In this document: in pieces, positions 1 to 8,807 of the stretch
How the letters are laid out: each line of letters opens with the position of its first letter
How positions within the stretch are numbered: position 1 is the first letter of the stretch
Assembly (NCBI RefSeq): GCF_003481985.1
Contig: NZ_QUMD01000007.1
Span: forward strand, 1-64,000
DNA from: Clostridium sp. OF09-36
GTDB lineage: Bacteria; Bacillota; Clostridia; Lachnospirales; Lachnospiraceae
Direction of reading: 5' to 3'
Length of the DNA stretch: 64,000 bases
The notes under the pieces: generated by a model
The model's input: only the letters and a program-made list of their open reading frames with translations
What the model was told of the DNA's origin: nothing
The model's database searches: none
Made by a program: the position numbers and the translations under genes

Positions 1-30
1 AGAAATCTCTAAATCCAGCGGAAGTTTGAT

Positions 31-59
31 TTGATAATACAGCGAAAATGAGGTATAAT
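31..59 (+). promoter_or_regulatory. Sigma-A type promoter
   Basis: TTGATA at 31-36 and TATAAT at 54-59 are separated by 17 bases. The predicted transcript runs at once into the two hairpins of the 86-bp repeat at 96-181, so read-through to the lipoprotein gene at 239 is uncertain. Nothing upstream is visible in the window. Confidence 0.5.
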
Positions 60-95
60 CCCTCTGTATTATTTTGTTTAGTCGCATAAACTGAT

Positions 96-181
96 TATAC
101 CACGAACGCCGGGCTTTTCGAAGCTCGGCGTTTTGTGTTGGATATATAAAATGAGCTGCCGCACGTTAGTGCGACAGCCCC
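96..181 (+). repeat. 86-bp inverted repeat, left copy (two hairpins)
   Basis: This stretch matches the reverse complement of 10176-10261 at 83 of 86 positions, the three differences lying in the spacer between the hairpins. The first hairpin pairs AACGCCGGGC with its partner around TTTTCGA. The second pairs GAGCTGCCGCAC with GTGCGACAGCCC and is followed by CTTTTTAT. Read on the plus strand each hairpin ends in T residues, so it can act as a tandem terminator. The two copies bracket about 10 kb. Confidence 0.85.
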
Positions 182-238
182 TTTTTATATGATAGGAAAT
201 TGCATCCTATCATTTAGCCAATAGAGGAGGAATGCAGG

Positions 239-1186
239 ATGAAAAAATGGAAAAGTAATTTATTTCCCGTAATCACACTGGCAGTGTGTCCTGGACTTGC
301 TGCCTGCGGTGGAGGAAGAAAGCCACTTGAAATCACCGTAGTGAACCGTACTACATATCCTGCGGAAGACATCCGTATTAGAGAAACGGATGGGAAAGAC
401 TGGGGAGAGAACCGCCTGGAGACAACACTGGCCCAAGGCGAAAGCATTAAGATCGATCTGGGAAAATATACGGTGGAAGAACTGGACAGAGGTTTTCAGG
501 TTCAGTTTTACTGTGAGGATGAAAAGCCGGTAAATCCGAACTATGACCCTGATACCGCGACAATTTTGGAAAATGGCAGCTTTTTGATTTTTACACCGCC
601 GGATATCAGCGTTCCTGTGTTTGTGGACAGTGCCTATGATGCGGTAGTCTGTGACAAAAAAATTATGGAGCTCTATGCTCTGAACGATGATGGCCGCGGG
701 GATCTGATCCCGAGTGAACGTATTCCTGTTTTGATGGGCGGAGCGCTTCCCTTTACCAATATGCAGAACCTTCGAACGGAAAACAATGAGGATGGAACGT
801 ACCGCTATGAGGATTTCACACAAGATGGCCAGATCCTTATAGTAAATACGGCAGAGCCGACCCGGTTTGCCCCGTAGGTGCAGGATCTGGAAGATTATCT
901 GACAGCCTGCGCCCTGTCATTAAGTGATACGGATACCTGTGAACTGCTATCTGCAAAAGCAAATGAGAAATATACTGAGAACCTGACTTATCCGGTTTAT
1001 ATCGTAACGTACACCGCAGGTGAGAACGAGGATACCAGGAAATGGACGGTATTTGCTGTGGATACTGACAGTTATACCTATCTTTACGGGTTCTGTGAGT
1101 CTGTGGATATGGAAGAAGATATGGATGAGATTTACCAAACTATTTTTTCGCAGCTGTATCTGAGTGATGAAGAGGGAGATTTATGA
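239..1186 (+). pseudogene. Lipoprotein gene interrupted by an in-frame TAG
   Basis: A GAGGAGG site precedes ATG 239. The product starts with a short hydrophobic signal and a lipobox LAAC (Cys23), so it would be a surface lipoprotein of unknown function. The reading frame stops at TAG 875-877 but continues in the same frame, with no other stop, to 1186. The downstream 102 codons form a compact acidic domain rich in Tyr and Asp (VYIVTYTAGENED region). The two parts look like one gene with a nonsense change. GTG at 878 could alternatively start a second small protein, but no ribosome site precedes it. No family was recognised. Confidence 0.55.
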
Positions 1187-1461
1187 AGAAAAAAAATAAG
1201 CAGTTCCGTTTCCTCCAAACCGGTAAAGATAACAGATGCTAAGCTATCAAAAAAGCTGGGACATTATCCGGCAATGTCCGTCATCTGTTTTGGGTAGGCG
1301 TGGTTGGCTTAGTGAGCGGTATCATTTCTTTTTTTGTGGTGCAGAATAAGGCGCTCAAATCGCTCCTTGTGACAGTGCTGTTATTTGGCGGCATTATCTG
1401 CACGGTTTATCCATTTCAGCAATGTAATGCCGAAGAACGTATCAACAACCGTGATCGATGA
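1183..1461 (+). pseudogene. Small membrane protein remnant
   Basis: ATG 1183 overlaps the TGA that ends the lipoprotein remnant (ATGA), as in a coupled operon. After 19 codons there is an in-frame TAA (1240-1242). The same frame continues for 72 codons with two hydrophobic segments (FWVGVVGLVSGIISFFVV and SLLVTVLLFGGIICTVY), so this looks like a two-span membrane protein broken by a stop codon. The end runs into the methyltransferase fragment that follows, which suggests a deletion junction near 1420-1460. Function unknown. Confidence 0.45.
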
Positions 1462-1720
1462 TCTGGAACGAGTGCTGAAGCTCGGCGGATATTGGTTTAT
1501 TAAGATGAACCCGTACTATTCAAAAGAAGAGCTTGAAAGCTTTGGATATAAAAATGCGGGTAATAATATTTATGAAGAAGATCATATTATGAGATTAAGA
1601 GAGGCAACTACAAACTATTGGAAAGAAAAATTTACACGTTTTGGGAAAGAAATCATATATTTGGAATTCGAATACCCGTGGCAGGAGGGAATGAACCGTC
1701 TGTTTGTTTATCAGAGCTAA
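1385..1720 (+). pseudogene. C-terminal fragment of a SAM-dependent methyltransferase
   Basis: The 111-codon frame resembles the last third of small class I methyltransferases: a VIDDLERVLKLGGYW segment (post-motif III strand), then MNPYYSKEELESFGY and a terminal EYPWQEGMNRLFVY stretch. The SAM-binding glycine-rich motif that should lie upstream is missing, and the sequence before about 1430 belongs to the preceding membrane-protein remnant. It therefore appears to be a 5'-truncated leftover. A terminator follows. The identification is from general resemblance and not from a search. Confidence 0.5.
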
Positions 1721-1742
1721 AGGTGCCAGAAGATTCGCAGCA

Positions 1743-1806
1743 AGAAGCCGGATACTGAAGGATAGTGTCCGGCTTCTTTTACGAGGTGCGCCTGACGGCG
1801 CACCTC
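1743..1806. terminator. Two adjacent hairpins between convergent genes
   Basis: AGAAGCCGGATA pairs with the complementary run ending CCGGCTTCTTTT (about 1747-1780) and is followed by T residues. Directly after it CGAGGTGCGCC and GGCGCACCTCG form a perfect 11-bp stem with a TGAC loop (1782-1806). They lie between the plus-strand methyltransferase remnant and the minus-strand LysR gene and could stop transcription from both sides. Confidence 0.7.
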
Positions 1807-1837
1807 GCAGATGGATATAAATTTCTGGGAGAATGTT

Positions 1838-2761
1838 TTATTTCTCACGGCAATATTCCCGGATCATTTTCAGAAAATCTCTTGCATGCTGCGGCAGATA
1901 CCGGTTTTTCCGATAGGCGGCGATGGTAGTTGTGAGGGCCGGTCTGTGGCCGACGGAGAAGCAGAGGGCGCGGTTTCCGGTGTACTGGTTTTCATAATGG
2001 AAATAGCTCTCCGGGGCGAAGGCAGCGCCGACGCCGTCCATGGCCAGATGGATCGACATGGAGGAGTTTCTCGTGTGGAGAGAGACCGGTGGATTGATGT
2101 TGTACTCTTGAAAGAGATCCAGGGAGATGCCACCGGTGTTCTGGTCCGGGTAGAGGAGAATGAAGTTTTCCTCTTTTAATAGGGAAAGATCCAGCCACGG
2201 GTAGCGGAAGCCGGGGCGGGTAATGGCTTTTGCGGCGAGAGGATGGTTTTCATGCAGGACCAGAACGATCTCCTCAGAGCGCAGGATCTGGTAGTCCATG
2301 GTCTCGGGAAATTCATGGATATTGTAAAGGGTCAGGTCGATGGATGAGGTCTCCAGACTGTTCTCCGCAATGAAATTTACTGCTTCCATGATATTTAAGG
2401 TCACATAGGGGTATCGTTTATGAAACGGTGCCAACATCGGTTCGATCAGCGTGCTACCCATCATGATCGGCACGGCGATGTTTAAGCGGCCGCGCTGGCG
2501 GTGAGCGATATCGTCGTATTCCTGCATCCACTCATCGCCGCAGGCAACGATCTGTTCGGCGTAGTGGAGGTAGCGTTCACCCATGTAAGTCGGGTAGTAG
2601 CGGTTTTCGTGGCGGCTGAACAGCGGAGCGCCGAGACGTTCTTCCAGGTTCTTTAAGTACTTGCTCAGGGACGGCTGGGAGATATAAAGGGATTCGGCGG
2701 CTTTGCCGATGCTCTGGTGGCGGGCGATCGCCAGGATATAGCGGGCTTCTTTTAATTCCAT
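1838..2761 (-). CDS. LysR-family transcriptional regulator
   Basis: The 307-residue protein has the LysR plan: an N-terminal winged helix-turn-helix (about 1-60, with SIGKAAESLYISQPSLSKYLKNLE) and a periplasmic-binding-like effector domain (about 90-295). It is divergent from the ABC transporter operon starting at 2937, the usual arrangement for a LysR protein controlling its neighbours, so it is a candidate sensor for the transported compound or a deamination product. The 175-base intergenic region carries a consensus promoter for the transporter side. The start ATG at 2761 is preceded by GAGGAGGCC on the minus strand. The ligand cannot be told from sequence. Confidence 0.9.
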   Translation of the reverse strand: MELKEARYILAIARHQSIGKAAESLYISQPSLSKYLKNLEERLGAPLFSRHENRYYPTYMGERYLHYAEQIVACGDEWMQEYDDIAHRQRGRLNIAVPIMMGSTLIEPMLAPFHKRYPYVTLNIMEAVNFIAENSLETSSIDLTLYNIHEFPETMDYQILRSEEIVLVLHENHPLAAKAITRPGFRYPWLDLSLLKEENFILLYPDQNTGGISLDLFQEYNINPPVSLHTRNSSMSIHLAMDGVGAAFAPESYFHYENQYTGNRALCFSVGHRPALTTTIAAYRKNRYLPQHARDFLKMIREYCREK

Positions 2762-2812
2762 ACAGGGGCCTCCTCATAGCTTTACTGCATAAAAATTATA
2801 GATAATATGTAT

Positions 2813-2841
2813 TTGACGTATAGTATATCACTTTTTATAAT
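2813..2841 (+). promoter_or_regulatory. Promoter of the ABC transporter-deaminase operon
   Basis: TTGACG (2813-2818), a 17-base spacer and TATAAT (2836-2841) give a near-perfect sigma-A promoter about 95 bases ahead of the first permease gene. It lies in the divergent region next to the LysR gene. A LysR operator is expected here but I could not pick out a clear T-N11-A palindrome. Confidence 0.7.
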
Positions 2842-2936
2842 GAATGTAAAATATAAGTGCAATTGATGAAAAAACAAATATTTATAAGAAGCACTAATTA
2901 AAACTTATCACGCACAGTTGAGAAAGGGGCAAACCA

Positions 2937-3770
2937 ATGAAAAAGAGCAGTGCATGGTGCATGCTGGTTCCGGGACTGGTGATCTTATTTCTGTTCCTGA
3001 TGATCCCGCTGCTTCGCGTTCTGGTTCCAAGCGTGTTTACGGGGGATTACCCGTTCAGCGCGTACGTGGACTTTTTTAAGGACGAGTATTACAGAAAGAT
3101 CTTTTTGAGAACCGTGAAGATCGCGGTCATCACCACCTTTGTCTGTATGGTGGGCGGTATCCCGACGGCGTATTTCATCAGCCGCTGTGATAAGAAATGG
3201 AGAGGACTGCTTCTCTCTGCGTCGATCTTTCCGATGATGACAAACTCTGTTATCCGAAGCTTTGCATGGATCAATATTCTCGGCAGCAACGGGATCATCA
3301 ACAAGGCCATGATCACTATGGGACTGATCGAGAAGCCGATTAAGCTTTTATACACTGACTTTTCTATCATCATTGGTTCTGTCTACCTGTTCCTTCCGTT
3401 AATGATCGTAACGGTTGCCGGTGTTATGGAAAATATTGATGATGATATGATGGAGGCGGCACAGAGCCTCGGAGCCTCAAGAACGGAAGCGTTCATGAAA
3501 GTCATCTTCCCGATGAGCCTTCCGGGAATCATCGTCGGCGGTATTCTGGTATTTACCGGAACCCTGACCGCGTACACGACGCCGCAGTTATTAGGAGGCA
3601 ACAGCAACATGGTCATGGCGACCCTGATCTACCAGAGAGCGATGTCCGTCAGTGACTGGACCGGCGCGTCCGTGATCGCCCTCATCATGATCATTGTAAC
3701 CCTAGTTGTAATCAAAGGATTTAACGCTCTGGCCGCACGGCTGGACCGCAGAGGTGAAGATTATGCGTAA
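2937..3770 (+). CDS. ABC transporter permease, PotB-like
   Basis: 277 residues with about six membrane spans, beginning with a Lys-rich N-terminus and the span LVPGLVILFLFLMIPLL. The cytoplasmic EAA loop (EAAQSLGASRTEAF, about residue 177) contacts the ATPase. The overall form is that of the first permease of spermidine/putrescine-type (PotABCD-like) importers. GAAAGGGG precedes the ATG. It overlaps the next permease gene by a few bases, so the two are translationally coupled. Substrate is not proved: the deaminase genes downstream suggest a nucleobase or another amine-bearing compound instead of polyamine. Confidence 0.88.
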   Translation: MKKSSAWCMLVPGLVILFLFLMIPLLRVLVPSVFTGDYPFSAYVDFFKDEYYRKIFLRTVKIAVITTFVCMVGGIPTAYFISRCDKKWRGLLLSASIFPMMTNSVIRSFAWINILGSNGIINKAMITMGLIEKPIKLLYTDFSIIIGSVYLFLPLMIVTVAGVMENIDDDMMEAAQSLGASRTEAFMKVIFPMSLPGIIVGGILVFTGTLTAYTTPQLLGGNSNMVMATLIYQRAMSVSDWTGASVIALIMIIVTLVVIKGFNALAARLDRRGEDYA

Positions 3771-4545
3771 AAATAAAGTGTTGACCATATGGGCAGCGAT
3801 CGTATTTGCATTTTTGATGATCCCGTTACTGATCATCACCGTAACGGCATTCGGCGGCGGAAGCGCCATCACATTCCCGATCGAGTCCTTCTCGACGAAA
3901 TGGTTCGCGAACGTGTTCGCGTTAAAGTCTTTCCGCAGATCATTCCTGACCAGCCTTGAGGTCGCGCTCCTCGCGACATGCATCTCTCTTCTGGTCGGAA
4001 TCCCGGCGGCTTACGCGCTGGCGAGAGCCGGTTTAAAAGGAAAGCAGTTATTAAAGTCCATCTTCCTTTCCCCGACCATCGTTCCGGGAATTGTAATCGG
4101 CTTTATTATGTACCAGTGCCTGATCCTGACGCTCAGGATCCCGGTGTTCGCGGGACTTCTCGCAGGCCATTTTATGGTGACACTTCCGTATGTGATCCGC
4201 GTAGTCGGTTCTTCGATGGAGCAGTTCGACTTTTCAATCGAGGAGGCGGCGTGGAGCCTCGGATGCCCGAAGGGAGCGGCGTTCTTCAAGGTCGTTCTTC
4301 CAAATGTGACCTCCGGAATTTCCTCAGCATTCATGCTGGCGTTCATCAATTCCTTCAACAACATTCCGGTGTCCATGTTCTTATCCGGACCGGGAGTTTC
4401 CACATTCCCGTCAACACTGATGAACTATATTGAATACAACTATGATCCGACCGTATCGGCGGTTTCCGTACTTTTAATGGCAGCTACCGTAGTCATCATG
4501 GTGATCGTAGACCGCACACTGGGTATCGCAGCCCTGGCGAAATAA
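3763..4545 (+). CDS. ABC transporter permease, PotC-like
   Basis: About 260 residues, six predicted spans, with the EAA loop EEAAWSLGCPKGAAFFKV near residue 160. It is the second membrane subunit of the importer. ATG 3763 is chosen because GAGGTG lies at a good distance upstream; an in-frame GTG at 3754 sits on top of that ribosome site. The gene overlaps the stop of the first permease by 8 bases and ends 7 bases before the ATPase gene. Confidence 0.88.
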   Translation: MRKNKVLTIWAAIVFAFLMIPLLIITVTAFGGGSAITFPIESFSTKWFANVFALKSFRRSFLTSLEVALLATCISLLVGIPAAYALARAGLKGKQLLKSIFLSPTIVPGIVIGFIMYQCLILTLRIPVFAGLLAGHFMVTLPYVIRVVGSSMEQFDFSIEEAAWSLGCPKGAAFFKVVLPNVTSGISSAFMLAFINSFNNIPVSMFLSGPGVSTFPSTLMNYIEYNYDPTVSAVSVLLMAATVVIMVIVDRTLGIAALAK

Positions 4546-4552
4546 GGAGAAT

Positions 4553-5599
4553 ATGACCATGGCTTTTATGAGTTTAAATGGAATCGACGTAAGTTACGAT
4601 AAAAAGAAACAGATCTTAAAGGGGCTGAATCTGGAAGTCGAGGAGGGCGAGCTTGTATCCCTCTTAGGTCCCAGCGGCTGCGGCAAGTCCACGACACTCC
4701 GCGTCGTTGCAGGCTTTATCGACCCGCAGGGCGGAACCTTCACATTAGACGGAGAGGACATGACAAAGGTCCCGGTCCACAAGCGCCAGTTCGGCCTGGT
4801 ATTCCAGAGCTACGCCCTGTTCCCGCACTTAAGTGTTTATGACAATGTAGCGTTCGGGCTCAGAACAAGAAAGATGGACAAGGACCTGATCTACAAGAAG
4901 GTCAGGGAGATCCTTGAGGTCTGCGGCCTGACAGAGCTTGCCGACCGTTTCCCGAAGCAGATGTCCGGCGGACAGCGCCAGCGAGTTGCCCTCGCGAGAG
5001 CACTTGTCATCGAGCCAAAGCTACTGCTCTTAGATGAGCCGTTATCCAATCTTGATGCGAAATTAAGACTTTCCATGCGTGTGGAGATCAAGAGACTTCA
5101 GAAGCGCCTTGGAATCACCACATTATTTGTTACACATGATCAGGAGGAATGCTTCTCCATCTCCGACAAGGTGGCTGTTATGAACGGCGGTGTCATCGAG
5201 CAGTTTGACACACCGGAGAACATCTATAAGAGACCGGCGACAGAGTTCGTCGCGAGATTCATCGGTTTCGAGAACTTCCTTGAGCTTGCGAAAAAGCAGG
5301 ACGGCGTTTATACAGCACCGGATGGAAGCGAGTTCTTAACTTCCATGGATCTCGATTGCGAGAAATTCGCGGGAACGATCCGCCCGGACGATATCTGTCT
5401 GGCAGATGATGTTCAGACGGAGAATGTCTTAAGCGGTAAGATCGGTGTCCGCACATTCCTCGGGAAAAGCTATCAGTACGAGGTTGAGACTTCCGCCGGT
5501 GTCCTGAAGGTAAATATGGGAACTGACCATGTTTATAAAGAGGGCGAGGAGATCCGGCTGTATCTGCCGAAGGATAAGCTGATTCTCGTGAGAAGATAG
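4553..5599 (+). CDS. ABC transporter ATP-binding protein, PotA-like
   Basis: 348 residues. Walker A GPSGCGKST is near residue 39, the Q-loop near VFQSYALFPH, the signature MSGGQRQR near 140 and Walker B LLLLDEPLSNLD near 160, followed by the switch histidine in VTHDQEE. The C-terminal 110 residues form the TOBE-type regulatory domain usual in PotA, MalK and FbpC ATPases. AAGGAGA precedes the start. It energises the two permeases encoded just upstream and works at the inner face of the membrane. Confidence 0.92.
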   Translation: MTMAFMSLNGIDVSYDKKKQILKGLNLEVEEGELVSLLGPSGCGKSTTLRVVAGFIDPQGGTFTLDGEDMTKVPVHKRQFGLVFQSYALFPHLSVYDNVAFGLRTRKMDKDLIYKKVREILEVCGLTELADRFPKQMSGGQRQRVALARALVIEPKLLLLDEPLSNLDAKLRLSMRVEIKRLQKRLGITTLFVTHDQEECFSISDKVAVMNGGVIEQFDTPENIYKRPATEFVARFIGFENFLELAKKQDGVYTAPDGSEFLTSMDLDCEKFAGTIRPDDICLADDVQTENVLSGKIGVRTFLGKSYQYEVETSAGVLKVNMGTDHVYKEGEEIRLYLPKDKLILVRR

Positions 5600-5849
5600 G
5601 AGACAGAGATCTTAGGGCACAGGTCATGCGCCGAAGGGAGAACCGGAAAGATCGAATCGTTCTCCGGACGGAAAACAATGAAGGGAACCATCGCAGGATG
5701 TGGGGGATATGAACGGATAGTTCCGAAACAGACCCATATTCATGCGGGAAAATATGCAACTGCCCATTTGTACAGCTTGTGCGGAAAGCACAGACCTGCC
5801 GGACAGTTACAAAACATTATCTCAAAAAGAGAGAAAGAGGAGAAAAACC
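5600..5849 (+). other. Intergenic leader before the binding-protein gene
   Basis: This 250-base gap has no convincing gene. A GGAGAAC/GTTCTCC stem flanks 5638-5666. The binding-protein frame stays open back to 5742, where the upstream codons include CTAC and Lys/Arg-rich residues, but the signal peptide and ribosome site place the true start at 5850. I could not match the gap to a known riboswitch. It may simply be spacer that lets the abundant binding protein be processed or expressed separately. Confidence 0.4.
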
Positions 5850-6989
5850 ATGAAAAAAACAGCAGCAGTTGTACTTTGCGCAGCAATGATGCTTACCGCC
5901 TGCGGCGGCGCATCCACAACAGAGACCACAGCAGCAGGAAGCCAGGCAGCAGGCTCTGAGGCAGCTTCTTCCGCAGAAGAGACAAAGGCAGCTTCTTCCG
6001 CAGAAGAGACAAAGGCAGCTTCCGGAGACGCACAGAAGCTCGTATTATCCACATACGGCCTCAGCGAAGATATCTCCGAAGAAGAGGTTTACACACCGTT
6101 TGAGAACGAGTTCAGCTGTGAGATCGTTACTGAGACAGGCGGCACAAACGACCGTTATACAAAATTAGCGGCAGACCCGAACTCCACCATCGGTGTGATC
6201 GAGCTCTCCCAGGCTATGACAGCGAAGGGCACTGACGAGGGACTTTTCGATACGATCGACTTAAGCAAGATCCCGAATGCTGAGAAGCTGATCCCGGCTG
6301 CAAAGGAGATTGCAGAGGCAGGACAGGGTGTTCCGTACACCATCAACAGCATCGGTATCATCTACAACCCGGAGCTTACAGGATTTGAACTCACAAGCTT
6401 TGATGACCTTTGGGACGAGCGCCTTGCAGGCATGGTTTCCATCCCGGAGATCACAACAACATTCGGACCGGCTATGGTTTACGTTGCAAGCGACCACGCA
6501 GGCGTTGACGTAACAACAGACAACGGCGAGGCTGCTTTCAAGGCACTTGCTGACTTAAAGCCGAACCTTGTTAAGACTTACACAAAGTCTTCCGACCTGA
6601 TCAACATGTTCACATCCGGTGAGGTTGCAGCAGCAGTTGTCGGTGACTTCGGCGTTCCGACGATCGTAGCCGCTAACCCGACACTTGTTTACGTTACACC
6701 GGACGGAGCTTACGCTAACTTCAACACCATCAACGTAACAAAGAACTGTGCGAACAAGGAGCTTGCTTACGAGTACATCAACTACCGTATCAGCGAGGAG
6801 CTTCAGACAAAGACAGGTAAGGCATTAAACGAGGCACCGACAAACAAGGACGTTACATTCACTGAGGAAGAGTCCAAGGATATGACCTACGGCGACAAGG
6901 CTGCAAAAGTTAAGGTTGTTGACTATGCTTTTGTAAACCCGATCTTAAATAACTGGATCGACCAGTGGAACAGAACGATCAACAACTAA
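5850..6989 (+). CDS. Lipoprotein substrate-binding protein, PotD-like
   Basis: 379 residues. ATG 5850 follows AGAGGAG and opens a lipoprotein signal with lipobox LTAC (Cys18), so the mature protein is anchored outside the membrane. A Ser/Ala/Glu linker contains two copies of SSAEETKAA, encoded by a near-exact 33-base tandem repeat around 5967-6020. The rest is a two-lobed extracytoplasmic solute-binding fold of the spermidine/putrescine type (YGLSEDISEEEVYTPFENEF opens lobe 1). It captures substrate for the importer encoded just upstream. The ligand is unknown. Confidence 0.88.
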   Translation: MKKTAAVVLCAAMMLTACGGASTTETTAAGSQAAGSEAASSAEETKAASSAEETKAASGDAQKLVLSTYGLSEDISEEEVYTPFENEFSCEIVTETGGTNDRYTKLAADPNSTIGVIELSQAMTAKGTDEGLFDTIDLSKIPNAEKLIPAAKEIAEAGQGVPYTINSIGIIYNPELTGFELTSFDDLWDERLAGMVSIPEITTTFGPAMVYVASDHAGVDVTTDNGEAAFKALADLKPNLVKTYTKSSDLINMFTSGEVAAAVVGDFGVPTIVAANPTLVYVTPDGAYANFNTINVTKNCANKELAYEYINYRISEELQTKTGKALNEAPTNKDVTFTEEESKDMTYGDKAAKVKVVDYAFVNPILNNWIDQWNRTINN

Positions 6990-7005
6990 TAACGAGGAAT
7001 TTTAT

Positions 7006-8724
7006 ATGAGACCCGATTTCATTCTGAAAAATGTCATGGTCTATCAGACCTTCAGACAGTGTTTTGAAAAGCGGGATGTGGCAGTTGCAGGGGAAAAGTT
7101 TTATTGCGTTTCCCCTGCAATTTCATATCCGGGAGTGCGGGAGATCGACGGAAAAGGCAGATACATGCTGCCTGGTTTCGTGGATATCCATATGCACATC
7201 GAGAGCTCGATGACATATCCGGGCGAGTTTTCAAGGATCACGCTTCCATATGGAGTAACAACGGTGGTTGCCGATGCCCACGAGATGGCGAACGTGTTCG
7301 GCATGGACGGCATCCGGGCTTTTATGGCGCAGAAGACGAAGCAGGATATCTTCTGGGCGATCCCGTCCAGTGTACCGGCGACAAATGAGAAGTTAGAGAC
7401 AGCCGGGGCGTCACTTGGTGTAAAGGAAATTTCTGAGATGGCATCCTTAGATGGAGTTCTCTGCCTTGGAGAGATCATGAACTATAAGGATCTCTCAGCA
7501 GAAGGCGAGAGCCGGACGAGGGATCTCATCAATGTGTGCCGGAACGCGGGAAAGAATCTCCGAATCGAGGGGCACTGCCCGGGACTTACGGGGGCGGATC
7601 TTAACCGCTTTATCTATGAAGGTGTTGATGCGGACCACACCCAGCAGACTCCACAGTCAGTGATGGAGAAGACAGAGCTTGGGATGTTTCTGGAGCTGCA
7701 GTTCAAATCCCTGACGCCGGAGGTCGTGAAGACCGTCTGCGACAATGAACTCTATGAGAATGTGGCGCTGGTGACGGATGACACGATGGCAGATAAGCTT
7801 CTGACCGGACATCTCAATAAGATTATCGAGACGGCTGTGAAGGCTGGAATGCCGATGGAGAAGGCGATCTACTGCGCGACCTGGACACCGTCGAGACGGA
7901 TGCATCTGGATGACAGAGGGATGATCGCGCCGGGAAAGATCGCAGACTTTATGCTGCTGGACAGTCTGGATGGGATCGATCCGGTTGTGGTTTATAAGAA
8001 GGGCGAGTGTGTGTACTGCAAGGACAAGGAGGCTTACGGTGCGGCAGAAGCTGCGGCGTGCAGTTTCCCGGCTTCTTTCTACCACACGATCAACTGCCGT
8101 CCGGCGGAAATCTCCGACTTTGTGTTAAAGGCGGAAGATCCGGAGGCGAAATGGGCGGAAGTCAATGTCATGAAGATCGGCACCTTCGGAACGGCAACCA
8201 CACCGGTGAAATGCAGAGTCGAGGTGAAGGACGGTGTGCTTGACTGGAAGTCGGCAGGACTTTCCCTTGCAGTCGTTTTCGAGCGGTACGGCAAGAATGG
8301 AAATATCGGATATAGTCTCGTGGAAGGAGCACTGACGAAACCGGGCGCTGTGGCCACCACGTGGTCCCACGACAGCCATAACCTGTTTGTCCTGGGAACA
8401 GATGAGAACGATATGAAACTGGCCCAGAGGCGCGTCCTAGAGCTCCAGGGGGCATATGTGGTGTTCGCTGAAGGAAGATCCCTGGCAGAGGCGGGACTCA
8501 CCATCGGCGGCATCGTGTCGGATCAGCCCATCGAGGTTCTCGGACAGGAATTAAAGGAAGTGCGGACGGCGATGGAAGGTCTCGGATATGTGAACAACAA
8601 CGTGGTCATGTCCATGTCCACGCTTTGCCTTCCGGTGTCACCGAAACTGAAGCTCACGGATCACGGGCTTTTGACGGTGCCGGGGCAGGAACATGTGCCG
8701 TTGGTTGAGAAGTACGGGAAGTAG
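7006..8724 (+). CDS. ade: Adenine deaminase (Ade family)
   Basis: 572 residues, the usual length for bacterial adenine deaminase, which turns adenine into hypoxanthine plus ammonia. The amidohydrolase metal motif is HMHIESSM (about residue 62), followed by VADAHEMANV, the metal-binding EGHCPGL and the DADHTQQT segment. The C-terminal ade domain includes TTWSHDSHN. It starts 16 bases after the binding-protein gene with a GAGGA site and so belongs to the same transcript. Relatives in such operons sometimes act on modified or other purines, so the exact base is open. Confidence 0.88.
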   Translation: MRPDFILKNVMVYQTFRQCFEKRDVAVAGEKFYCVSPAISYPGVREIDGKGRYMLPGFVDIHMHIESSMTYPGEFSRITLPYGVTTVVADAHEMANVFGMDGIRAFMAQKTKQDIFWAIPSSVPATNEKLETAGASLGVKEISEMASLDGVLCLGEIMNYKDLSAEGESRTRDLINVCRNAGKNLRIEGHCPGLTGADLNRFIYEGVDADHTQQTPQSVMEKTELGMFLELQFKSLTPEVVKTVCDNELYENVALVTDDTMADKLLTGHLNKIIETAVKAGMPMEKAIYCATWTPSRRMHLDDRGMIAPGKIADFMLLDSLDGIDPVVVYKKGECVYCKDKEAYGAAEAAACSFPASFYHTINCRPAEISDFVLKAEDPEAKWAEVNVMKIGTFGTATTPVKCRVEVKDGVLDWKSAGLSLAVVFERYGKNGNIGYSLVEGALTKPGAVATTWSHDSHNLFVLGTDENDMKLAQRRVLELQGAYVVFAEGRSLAEAGLTIGGIVSDQPIEVLGQELKEVRTAMEGLGYVNNNVVMSMSTLCLPVSPKLKLTDHGLLTVPGQEHVPLVEKYGK

Positions 8725-8807
8725 TTTTACGGCCCGCCGCCGGTTTTTCTCCGCGGATAGTGGAAGAACCGGATCAGGTCGAAATTATGAAGGATGAAAT
8801 TAGAACG

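Noticed and set aside
239..1186. Stop-codon readthrough or recoding at TAG 875-877
   Set aside because: No stem-loop, SECIS-like or pyrrolysine context is visible and neighbouring genes also carry plain nonsense changes, so decay is simpler.
5600..5849. Riboswitch ahead of the solute-binding protein
   Set aside because: A short stem is present but no aptamer consensus (purine, guanidine, ZTP, THF) could be matched and no terminator with a T run follows.
5967..6020. Tandem repeat in the binding protein as a phase-variable tract
   Set aside because: The repeat unit is 33 bases and in frame with only two copies, so it changes linker length without switching the gene off.
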